Shown here: positions 47,681-55,536 of the stretch, piece by piece | How positions within the stretch are numbered: the first letter of the stretch is position 1 | Layout: each line of letters begins with the position of its first letter | NCBI GenBank assembly: GCA_009919265.1 | Contig: RGCF01000010.1 | Span: 1-56,715, forward strand | Length of the DNA stretch: 56,715 nt | DNA from: Bacteroidota bacterium | GTDB taxonomy: Bacteria; Bacteroidota; Ignavibacteria; Kapaibacteriales; UBA961 | Direction of reading: 5' to 3' | Translations under genes and position numbers: made by a program | Notes under the pieces: model-generated | Databases searched by the model: none | The model's input: the letters and a program-made list of their open reading frames with translations, nothing else | What the model was told of the DNA's origin: nothing

Positions 47681-49531
47681 ATGAACATTTTGTACGTTTT
47701 CCTTCTTGTGATGCTTGCTGGGGGAACTGCTTTTTCTCAGCAAACATTTCCTGCATTGGATACCAATTTCAATGCAAAAACAATCATAGTCCCACAATCT
47801 CCAATCCAAACCAAACTCGTATTTGTAGGGGGTAAAGACACTGTTATTGGAATTAATGGTCAAAAGCAACTTGCCAAACAATGGCATGATTTCATTGGTT
47901 ATACTCCAATCAATCCTCAAGCACCTAATGACTCAGCTTATATTACTATCAATCATGAAATGCGTGTAAAAGATGATATTCTTGGTGATGGAGGTGGAAT
48001 GACAGTGTTTAAAGTCAAAAAAACATTGTCCGGCGATTATGTCGTCGATGGCGGTTATCGAAATGTCGACTTTTCAGCAGTTGGGAATACTTTGGCTAAT
48101 TGCGGAGGTATCAGTGCTCGCAGTGGAAGAATATGGACAGCTGAGGAGTGGGTTCAGACTTCAAATGCAGACATATTTGTTGGTCTGGTACCGGTTGAAG
48201 GAAAGGACACTACCAGAGCCGGTTATGGTAAAGGTGCAAGTTTCACAACTGTACCAGGTCTAGGTATCAGGGATACTAATGACTGGACAATCCCTTCAAA
48301 TGCACAATATGCTGGAAGAACAATCAAAAAGTTTCAAAATTTCAATTGGCTCGTTGAAATTGATCCGGCTTCAGCTAAAGCAACAAGAAAAATGTACAAT
48401 TGGGGTCGTTTTGAACATGAAGGCGGAGTAGTCATGTCCGATAATAAAACAGTATATCTCACAGATGATAATCAACCGTCGGTTTTCTTCAAATTCGTGG
48501 CGAATCAAGCAGGGAATTTCAATGAAGGGCAACTTTTTGCTTATAAACAATCTGCAGATGGAAATAGTGGAAGTTGGGTAACTATTGAAAACTCTTTAGA
48601 CTCAATGCTTACATCAAGAAATGTGGCGCTCCGAAAAGGAGCAACAATGTTTACACGCTTTGAATGGATTACAGATGTTAAGGGCAAAGTGTATATTACT
48701 GAGACAGGACGTGATAATTCAGGAACATCTTTCAAAGACGGAATGAAACTTGGTGGAACACTTGCAAAACATCTAACAGATCGAGATATATACAATGGAC
48801 CATTTTCAGATTCAACAATGAAAACTAAGGATACGGTCATCATCGACTATTATGGAAGAGTCTTGGAATTTGATCCCGCAACAGACAAAATGAGAATTTT
48901 CTTGGAGGGTGGCAAAGCTCCTGATTATGCAAAAAACAAAGTTCATTTATCGAATCCCGATGGATTGGTTTCTTGGAACTTGAATGGAAAAGATTATCTC
49001 GTGATTCAAGAAGATTTGAATGGAAGAAGCAAGGGAAGAGTTGGTAATCCCGATGTTGATGGATCGGGAAATAATATTTGTGAAATCTATGTTGTTGATA
49101 TGAGTAAAGCTAATCCAACACTTGATGATCTCCGCAGATTACTTATCACTCCGAATGGTGCTGAAGTAACAGGTGCAATTCCAACCCCGGATGGTAAAGC
49201 AATGTTTGTAAATTCACAACATCCTTCTTTGGCAAATACCGGCGATTTTGCAAATTCATGCACGATGTTGATCACGGGTCTTGACAAATATGTGACATCC
49301 GTATTTGAAGATCCAACATTTGATTCACAAACTGGTTTTCAGGTATATCCGAATCCTGCGACAAGAACTTTGTACTTCAATGAAATGTCTGATGTATCAA
49401 TCTATACAATTGGTGGACAACGCGTAAAGGTTGCATGGAATACTGATAAAATTGACATCACAGAACTTATTCCAGGAACATATTTTGTTCAGAATATTCG
49501 TGGTGATGTTCAGAAAATCATCATACAATAA
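47681..49531 (+). CDS. PhoX-family alkaline phosphatase, T9SS cargo
   Basis: The 616-residue protein has a signal peptide (ending GTAFSQ) and the PhoX (DUF839) pattern. This includes YITINHEMRVKDD, the late GAEVTGAIPTPDGKAMFVNSQHPS, and acidic metal-binding segments such as RFEHEGG and ITETGRDNSG. PhoX enzymes are calcium- and iron-dependent phosphatases that release phosphate from diverse esters. The C-terminus (FQVYPNPATRTLYF then IYTIGGQRVKV and PGTYFVQNI) is a T9SS sorting domain. It is transcribed away from the phosphoesterase pair, across a 232-base shared region. Confidence 0.9.
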   Translation: MNILYVFLLVMLAGGTAFSQQTFPALDTNFNAKTIIVPQSPIQTKLVFVGGKDTVIGINGQKQLAKQWHDFIGYTPINPQAPNDSAYITINHEMRVKDDILGDGGGMTVFKVKKTLSGDYVVDGGYRNVDFSAVGNTLANCGGISARSGRIWTAEEWVQTSNADIFVGLVPVEGKDTTRAGYGKGASFTTVPGLGIRDTNDWTIPSNAQYAGRTIKKFQNFNWLVEIDPASAKATRKMYNWGRFEHEGGVVMSDNKTVYLTDDNQPSVFFKFVANQAGNFNEGQLFAYKQSADGNSGSWVTIENSLDSMLTSRNVALRKGATMFTRFEWITDVKGKVYITETGRDNSGTSFKDGMKLGGTLAKHLTDRDIYNGPFSDSTMKTKDTVIIDYYGRVLEFDPATDKMRIFLEGGKAPDYAKNKVHLSNPDGLVSWNLNGKDYLVIQEDLNGRSKGRVGNPDVDGSGNNICEIYVVDMSKANPTLDDLRRLLITPNGAEVTGAIPTPDGKAMFVNSQHPSLANTGDFANSCTMLITGLDKYVTSVFEDPTFDSQTGFQVYPNPATRTLYFNEMSDVSIYTIGGQRVKVAWNTDKIDITELIPGTYFVQNIRGDVQKIIIQ

Positions 49532-49545
49532 TCAATGTTAATTTG

Positions 49546-49580
49546 AAAAGGGTCCGGCCTCAATGGGTTCGGACCTTTTT
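49546..49580 (+). terminator. Intrinsic terminator after phoX
   Basis: AAAAGGGTCCG and CGGACCTTTTT form a stem around GGTCCG/CGGACC with a 13-base loop and a T-run. The T-run ends 18 bases before the MauG-like start. Confidence 0.85.
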
Positions 49581-49598
49581 CTACATATATTGACTATC

Positions 49599-51455
49599 AT
49601 GAAACACATTTTCTTTCTTTCGATACTGCTCATAGGTTGCATAGTCATACTTGCTATGAAATATGACGATGTCACCATACCCGAAATGGTGAGATCGTCG
49701 ATGGTGAAATCAGTGGATTCGACTCTTGAAGCTTGCAATGATTTTGAAAGGATTTTACGCAATGGAACATCCTCGCAATCAAAGAATCTTCTAAGTTCAT
49801 TTGCGAGGATTCGAAATTCATACAAGAGAATAGAATGGTTTCTGAGCCAGATTGAGCCTGAATCAGCTTTATTGATCAATGGACCGCCACTTCCAAGATT
49901 GGATGAATATGTACCGAAGATTATTGAATTAGAGCCGGAAGGACTGCAGACTATCGAAGAAACTTTATCTGAAGATGAAATTGAGAAACATTCTGCAACA
50001 TTGATTGGGTTGATTCGCTCCGTAAAACAACATCTCATTGATGTGAAGTCTGTTTTTTTATCTATTCCACTTAGTGATAGAGTTATTTTAGAGGCAATAC
50101 GAAGTAATATTATTCGCATTGGCACATTAGGGATATCAGGATTCGACACCCCTTCATTTAGCAATTCATTACAAGAAAGCGCAATTTCATTGAAAGCTTC
50201 TCGTATTGCTTTGGAGTATTATAAAACAGCCTTTGAAAAAGTGGGAAAATCACAATCCGACAGACTTTTTGGACTAATGATCAAAGCTGAAGACATTCTA
50301 AAAAAAGTACATGATGTCGATGCTTTTGATCGATGGACTTTCATCAAAGATTATTGTAATCCGATCTATGCTTTGATTGGTGAATTACATAGAGCAACTG
50401 GTATCGAAACAAATAATGAAGTATCGAGAAAGAATACGATACTTCGATATAAGGCACCTACAATTTATCATACTCAAGCATTCGATCCTTATGGATTTGC
50501 AAGAAATCAATATGAAATTGCTGACGATAAGAAAATAACATTAGGGAAGATATTGTTTGAAAGTGCATTATTATCTAAGTCTCGCAATATGTCATGTGCA
50601 ACATGTCACAATCCAGATAGGGCATTCTCGGATGGATATGCAAAAAGTCCTGGTTCTGTCATGCATACAAATACTGATAGGAATACTCCAGGTCTATTAA
50701 ATGTTGCATTATCTCCCAGATACTTTCATGATTCAAGAACCAATTTTTTAGAAGAGCAAATTGAACATGTAGTTTCCAATGCAATTGAATTCAATACAGA
50801 TTACTTGTCTATGGCAGGAATTCTTGCAAAGGATTCAACAATTATGATGGCTTTTCAAAATGCTTATCCCACAGAATCCGGAGCAATCAATGCAATGACG
50901 ATATCATCAGCTTTGTCTGCTTATATCAGAAGTTTGATTTCTTTTGAAAGTCCGGTCGATTCACTCTTGCGAGGTGAAAAAGTTGTTTCACTCAAAGGTG
51001 AAAAACTCAGTGCAGTAAAAAGAGGGCTTAATCTATTCATGGGAAAAGCCGCTTGTGCAACATGTCATTTTCCGCCAACATATTCTGGGCTTGTTCCACC
51101 GCATTTCAAGGAAATGGAGTCGGAAGTACTCGGTGTGCCTGTTCATCCCAAATCGAAAACAATAGATCCTGATATGGGTAAAGGAGGAGTATATAAATAC
51201 GCATCAACTATCTATGCGCATGCATTCAAAACTCCCGGTTTGAGAAATATTGGAAAAACAGCACCATATATGCACAATGGTGCATATAAAACTCTGGAAG
51301 AAGTAATGGAGTTTTATAATCTTGGTGGAGGACAAGGTCTTGGAATTCAAGTGCCCAATCAAACACTACCGTCTGATAAGCTTAATTTGACAAAAACAGA
51401 AATCCGAGATATCATTGAGTTTATGAAGGCTTTGGAGGATAAAAGAAAGTACTAA
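49599..51455 (+). CDS. Diheme cytochrome c peroxidase/MauG-like protein
   Basis: The ATG at 49599 gives a 618-residue protein with an N-terminal signal-anchor (HIFFLSILLIGCIVILAM). The longer reading frame starts inside the terminator. Residues about 30-260 form an all-helical domain resembling the imelysin-like heads found in this family. The catalytic half has two hemes, MSCATCHNPDRAFSDGY and KAACATCHFPPTY, and the signature TPGLLNVALSPRYFHD, KTPGLRNIGKTAPYMHNG. It reduces hydrogen peroxide or oxidises a substrate in the periplasm. No partner protein is apparent. Confidence 0.9.
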   Translation: MKHIFFLSILLIGCIVILAMKYDDVTIPEMVRSSMVKSVDSTLEACNDFERILRNGTSSQSKNLLSSFARIRNSYKRIEWFLSQIEPESALLINGPPLPRLDEYVPKIIELEPEGLQTIEETLSEDEIEKHSATLIGLIRSVKQHLIDVKSVFLSIPLSDRVILEAIRSNIIRIGTLGISGFDTPSFSNSLQESAISLKASRIALEYYKTAFEKVGKSQSDRLFGLMIKAEDILKKVHDVDAFDRWTFIKDYCNPIYALIGELHRATGIETNNEVSRKNTILRYKAPTIYHTQAFDPYGFARNQYEIADDKKITLGKILFESALLSKSRNMSCATCHNPDRAFSDGYAKSPGSVMHTNTDRNTPGLLNVALSPRYFHDSRTNFLEEQIEHVVSNAIEFNTDYLSMAGILAKDSTIMMAFQNAYPTESGAINAMTISSALSAYIRSLISFESPVDSLLRGEKVVSLKGEKLSAVKRGLNLFMGKAACATCHFPPTYSGLVPPHFKEMESEVLGVPVHPKSKTIDPDMGKGGVYKYASTIYAHAFKTPGLRNIGKTAPYMHNGAYKTLEEVMEFYNLGGGQGLGIQVPNQTLPSDKLNLTKTEIRDIIEFMKALEDKRKY

Positions 51456-51463
51456 AAGATCCC

Positions 51464-51585
51464 CTCCTCGACTCCGCTCGGAGGGCTCTCGTATCGCTCG
51501 GAGGGCAAAGCTTACCTTACCGATTGCAGTACTTAGCTCTCCGATTGCAGCACATAGCTCTCCGAGCGAAGCCGAGGAGAGCGTT
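51464..51585. repeat. Palindromic repeat element next to GIY-YIG gene
   Basis: The element is bounded by two inverted copies of one palindromic unit. The left unit CTCCTCGACTCCGCTCGGAG (from 51464) mirrors the right unit CTCCGAGCGAAGCCGAGGAG (51559-51578) with two mismatches. A partial third copy, TCGCTCGGAGGGC, lies at 51494-51506. It sits between the 3' ends of the MauG-like and GIY-YIG genes and may act as a bidirectional terminator, or as a REP-like mobile unit. Confidence 0.75.
51520..51561. repeat. Two tandem 21-base repeats inside the palindromic element
   Basis: CCGATTGCAGTACTTAGCTCT (51520-51540) is followed directly by a second copy at 51541-51561 that differs at two bases. The second runs into the right-hand palindrome. 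Confidence 0.9.
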
Positions 51586-51595
51586 CATTTATATA

Positions 51596-51901
51596 CTATT
51601 CAAAATTCTTCCAATGGCTATCATTCTTACATTCTGCAAGTGAGTGCAATAACTCATAATTACCTTCTATAAGTGCCTTTTTCTTATTGTGTCCCCAATT
51701 GTGGATTTGTCTCTCTCGTTTATACGCCAGATAGACATTTTCGAATACTTCCACATACACCAAAGTCACGGGCAATCTCTTTTTGGTATGATTTGCTCCA
51801 ATACCGGACATATGTTGATGAAATCTGCGCATAAGATTTTTCGTGCTCCCTACATAGTAAGAATGGTCAGAACAGCGAAGAATATACATGTAACCTGGCA
51901 T
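51596..51901 (-). CDS. Small GIY-YIG nuclease (UPF0213-type)
   Basis: The 101-residue protein is a stand-alone GIY-YIG domain. It has YMYILRCSDHSYYVGSTKNLMRRFHQH containing the paired tyrosines and the catalytic Arg, and YKRERQIHNWGHNKKKALIEG with the metal-binding Glu and Asn-like helix. Relatives (YhbQ/UPF0213) are small structure-sensitive DNA endonucleases of unclear role. No target-recognition domain is fused. Its 3' end abuts the palindromic element at 51464-51585, hinting at a repeat-associated function. Confidence 0.9.
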   Translation of the reverse strand: MPGYMYILRCSDHSYYVGSTKNLMRRFHQHMSGIGANHTKKRLPVTLVYVEVFENVYLAYKRERQIHNWGHNKKKALIEGNYELLHSLAECKNDSHWKNFE

Positions 51902-52043
51902 TTGAAATCCCTAATTATACATGTCAATCTGCACTATTCATAAGAAACATTCATCACTGAAAACCCTCCCATCAGTCAACATTGCATTATCTCTCCAAGA
52001 AAACAAGTATTTTGATTAAAATTTTGCGAAGCTTTATAAAAAA

Positions 52044-53351
52044 ATGCGTTTGAAGTTAGACACTCTCCCATATGACCCCAAAGATTATAGCGACTCAATT
52101 TTGGCTCGCTTATGGATATCCATTGCAATAGTTCTTTTGCCATTTTTTAGCAAATCTACTGATGCCGGGATTGGCATGATGGAGGTCATAATTGCAGCAT
52201 TTTATCATGGATCATTGATACTTTGGTTTTTGTGGCATTTGATTGTAAGAAGAAGAAAAATCTTTCGCAATGGTGGTGATGTATTGGCGGGTTTGTTTTT
52301 TGGGGCATCATTTTTTAGCGTCATTGTTTCTTATGGCAATGATGTCGAGCCCATGCAATGGATTCGTAGTTGGCAATTGCCGGTTTTGATGTTGTTTTAT
52401 TTTCCGATAAGAGAGCATTTTCGCACACGAGAGCAAATTCAATATCTCATCATCTTGCTTGCCATTGTCTTTGCATGTTTTGGATTATTTAATCTCTATG
52501 AATACAAACAAGTAACTGCAAAATTTCAATATGGTTATGAAGTACTCTATAAAGGAGTTCGCAATGATGCATCTATGTTTGGTGCAGCTGGAATCATAGC
52601 CCTTCTAATGTTTGTCAGCATGAAAAGTATATCGGGGAAAATCATCTCTATAGCATTTGCCTCACTCTATATCCTCGTACTAGTGGCTTCTCTAGCTCGA
52701 ACATCATGGGTTGCTTTTTTGCTCAGCTTATGTATTCTTGTTTTTCTACTCGATGCTTCAAAAAGGAGATTGTTGATAGGCACATTTGCTGGTTTTATCA
52801 TAGCAGCCATAGTTGTATTGGTGACATTTTTCCCAAATGCTTCGGAACTGGCTTTCACTGTAGTAGAAACCAGACTTTCAAGTAGTGTGAATCTTAACAC
52901 AGATAGATCTTATCTAGGCAGGGTACTCGAAACCCAAGAAGTGATGAAAGGTGTCATGAATTTCCCGCTGGGTGGCAATGGCTTCCAAAAAGAACATTTA
53001 CGATATGATTTGATTTTAATGGCTCATCTCAGAGCAGTATATTCCCATAATGGATATTCAGGACTCATGTTCAAAGCAGGTATCCCGCTTGCAGTCACAT
53101 TCTGGCTCATCATATTGTACAATATCATTTCCGGAATCATCATTGCACGAAAAAATAGACATGATTCCCTCATTCAAATATTGGCACTTGGTTCTGCTAC
53201 TGCTTTGATTTGCTATTGTATCACCAATTATGCTGAGGGTGTATTTGAATCTAGGTCTGGACTGATCACTACGGGATATTTGATTGCCTTGATAGGAAGT
53301 GCAAGACTTCTATGGGAAAGTGAAAGGGTAGAGAAGATTGAGAATAGTTAG
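52044..53351 (+). CDS. O-antigen ligase/polymerase-like membrane protein
   Basis: The 435-residue protein has about ten to twelve membrane segments and a large periplasmic loop between residues about 270 and 345. This loop ends in GGNGFQKEHL and HSHNGYSG-like AVYSHNGYSGLMFKAG. The FLASLARTSWVAFLLSLCILVFL segment with its Arg is the usual WaaL/Wzy mark. It should attach or polymerise O-antigen on the periplasmic side. The ligand or repeat unit is unknown, and no glycosyltransferase cluster surrounds it. Confidence 0.85.
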   Translation: MRLKLDTLPYDPKDYSDSILARLWISIAIVLLPFFSKSTDAGIGMMEVIIAAFYHGSLILWFLWHLIVRRRKIFRNGGDVLAGLFFGASFFSVIVSYGNDVEPMQWIRSWQLPVLMLFYFPIREHFRTREQIQYLIILLAIVFACFGLFNLYEYKQVTAKFQYGYEVLYKGVRNDASMFGAAGIIALLMFVSMKSISGKIISIAFASLYILVLVASLARTSWVAFLLSLCILVFLLDASKRRLLIGTFAGFIIAAIVVLVTFFPNASELAFTVVETRLSSSVNLNTDRSYLGRVLETQEVMKGVMNFPLGGNGFQKEHLRYDLILMAHLRAVYSHNGYSGLMFKAGIPLAVTFWLIILYNIISGIIIARKNRHDSLIQILALGSATALICYCITNYAEGVFESRSGLITTGYLIALIGSARLLWESERVEKIENS

Positions 53352-53649
53352 TAGACAGAAAAAAATCACATTTGCACATAAGTAAGAAATATGTAAATTG
53401 TGTCAGGGTTTTGTAGCCAAACACTCAATGGGATGTGAAAGGGTTTTTCCGGCACATGTACATGGCCTAAAAGGGATGAATTCAGGACTGAATTTAGGCG
53501 TTATCTACAAATCTCATAATTAATTGTTTTAGTATCGCTAAATAAGATTGCCTCATGTATTTGAGGGTCATAAATCTATTTATGTGATAAATCCAGACAT
53601 CTGGGGCCCCGTATTACGGGATATTATATTTACTTTTTTTAGGGATATC
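53352..53649. other. Leader region of VWA gene pair
   Basis: The 298-base region has a weak promoter-like match, TTTG at 53371 and TAAATTGT at 53394 (19-base spacer, two mismatches). It also has a structured segment at 53465-53499 in which GCCTA/TAGGC encloses AATTCAG/CTGAATT. AGGGA precedes the ATG at 53650. No other gene is seen. Confidence 0.5.
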
Positions 53650-55536
53650 ATGAAAACTACCCTATCCTCTGTGTGGATTCGAGTCCTTTGTTGTCTCGCG
53701 ATCCTTTTCAATGGCTCAATGCTCATGGCTCAATTTCCTGAGACCATCAGCGTGCCATCATTTACGGGTAAACCCGTACAGTCATCCGTACTCAAGCCGG
53801 GAGTGCGATATAAGGTGACGGTTTCCGGTACATATTCCATGTGGAAATGGTTGCCAAATATTGATTCTATTGGAGTTGATGCAAATTATATCTACGATGT
53901 ACCTCGTAGTGAAATTGATGCGATGCGTTGGCCGGAAGAGCAGTATATCATCTATCCTCTTGATACAGTGATCTCACTTCCGCTACCGCAATGGGTTGGG
54001 TCTGAAACAATCTTTCCGCCAAATAATCCAATCATCAGCATTTTGTTTCCGCTTTACAAGTTCGATTTTAGGAAACACATGGGTTTCCGCATTGATGGAT
54101 CACCCATGTTACCAAGACAAAGCTATAATCCAAACAATATTTATAGTTATGTGACTGTTGGTCTTGGCAAGGCTTTGACATTCCAGATTCTTGATTCAGT
54201 TATCAGTGTGGTTTCAGGAAGAACACTTCCGGCATATTTGGATAATGCAGGACATCTAACCGTTAGAATTGAACAAACGCAGCCTGATTCCATCTATGTC
54301 GATGAATGTGGAGATCACTTTGCAATTGATAGTGCCAAGTATATGAAACTGGGATTGAATATTGCACTATTGAGAAATGCATTTGATCCTGCTTCAAAAC
54401 CCTATAATCTTTTGAAAAAAGGTGAGTTCAATAAGATAGGGTTACTCGATCGTGGTATATTTTACTGTGCTGACTCAATGTCATGTAGCAGCGAGGTCAA
54501 AGGTTCTTTGGCATTATCAATGGTGTTTGACAGATCAGGAAGTATGCTCTTCGACATCAATCAAAATACAGGTGAAATTCGTGCAGATGCAGCGAAGTCT
54601 GCAGGTATTGGCTTTGTGAACAAACTGAGCGATAGTAATAAATTATCCATCATATCTTTTGCAGATGCAGTTTCAGTTGATAAAGATTGGTCAACAAAAA
54701 ATGCCAATCCAACTGCAATCAACACTATTAATAACATTTATAGTAGAGTGAATGGTCGAACAGCATTCTATGCTGCACTCATCCAAGCAATAAATAGAAC
54801 CAAAACACAAACAACGACAAAAAAGGCGATCATTGCATTAACTGATGGGGTTAATAATATTGAACCACTTGATGTAAAAGCAGTTTACAATGAAATTTCA
54901 ACAAGCGGTACTCTTCCAATCTATATTGTTGCTTTAGGGTTTGACCTTACTGAACCTGGAATGCAAGCTGCTATTGAAAATATGAAAGAAATTGCCAAGC
55001 GTTCCAATGGAAAATTTTTCACTGTGCAAGATTCTGCTGAGCTTATCAAAGTATATGATACATTGAGTACAGAAGTGAATAGCGAAGAGTGTTGCACAGT
55101 CTATTTCAATGTATCACCTTGTGACTCTACAAAAAGTGATACAGTGCGTACTGCCACTGTTTATTACATTGACAATGGTAATGTGAAAACAAAAGACATC
55201 ACATACAAAACTCCATGTAAAAAGCTCTTGGCTGGAATGCGTATGCGGGATATAGATCCTTCTCAAGCAGCACCTCAAAAACCAATACACATTTTGAAAA
55301 TCACAAATGCTCGTCAATTCGCTTTAAGTGTGCCACAGCATGCGAAAGGTCTTATCACCATTGAGTTATATGATCCAAATGGCATGTTGATAGGTGAGGT
55401 TTATAGAAATAATCACAATGCTGGTAAACAAGAGCTTCCTCTGAAATTCAAGGGAATGGAAAAGGGATTCTATAGAGCTGTCATTCGCGTGAATGGAGAA
55501 ATGATTCATCAACTTCCTATGGAGGTAATACAATGA
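53650..55536 (+). CDS. Exported von Willebrand A-domain protein, T9SS-like C-terminus
   Basis: The ATG at 53650 gives a 628-residue protein with a signal peptide ending LMAQ; the 34 codons upstream lie in the leader. Residues about 30-215 form an unrecognised domain (YKVTVSGTYSMW, VDANYIYDVPRSE, FQILDSVISVVSGR, YLDNAGHLTVRIE). A VWA domain follows with the MIDAS DRSGS (Asp 294), GRTAFYAAL and LTDGVNN. The C-terminal 85 residues (LKITNARQFALS, IELYDPNGMLIG, GFYRAVIRVNG) look like a T9SS sorting domain. It may be an adhesin or a surface ligand-binding protein. A paralogue follows. Confidence 0.85.
   Translation: MKTTLSSVWIRVLCCLAILFNGSMLMAQFPETISVPSFTGKPVQSSVLKPGVRYKVTVSGTYSMWKWLPNIDSIGVDANYIYDVPRSEIDAMRWPEEQYIIYPLDTVISLPLPQWVGSETIFPPNNPIISILFPLYKFDFRKHMGFRIDGSPMLPRQSYNPNNIYSYVTVGLGKALTFQILDSVISVVSGRTLPAYLDNAGHLTVRIEQTQPDSIYVDECGDHFAIDSAKYMKLGLNIALLRNAFDPASKPYNLLKKGEFNKIGLLDRGIFYCADSMSCSSEVKGSLALSMVFDRSGSMLFDINQNTGEIRADAAKSAGIGFVNKLSDSNKLSIISFADAVSVDKDWSTKNANPTAINTINNIYSRVNGRTAFYAALIQAINRTKTQTTTKKAIIALTDGVNNIEPLDVKAVYNEISTSGTLPIYIVALGFDLTEPGMQAAIENMKEIAKRSNGKFFTVQDSAELIKVYDTLSTEVNSEECCTVYFNVSPCDSTKSDTVRTATVYYIDNGNVKTKDITYKTPCKKLLAGMRMRDIDPSQAAPQKPIHILKITNARQFALSVPQHAKGLITIELYDPNGMLIGEVYRNNHNAGKQELPLKFKGMEKGFYRAVIRVNGEMIHQLPMEVIQ

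Noticed and set aside
49563-49598. In-frame extension of the MauG-like gene
   Set aside because: It begins inside the terminator of phoX.
51689-51943. An 84-codon forward frame across the GIY-YIG gene
   Set aside because: Antisense shadow of the nuclease gene; no motif.
53548-53649. In-frame extension upstream of the first VWA gene
   Set aside because: It has no family similarity and would put the signal peptide internally; the ATG at 53650 has AGGGA and a clean signal peptide.
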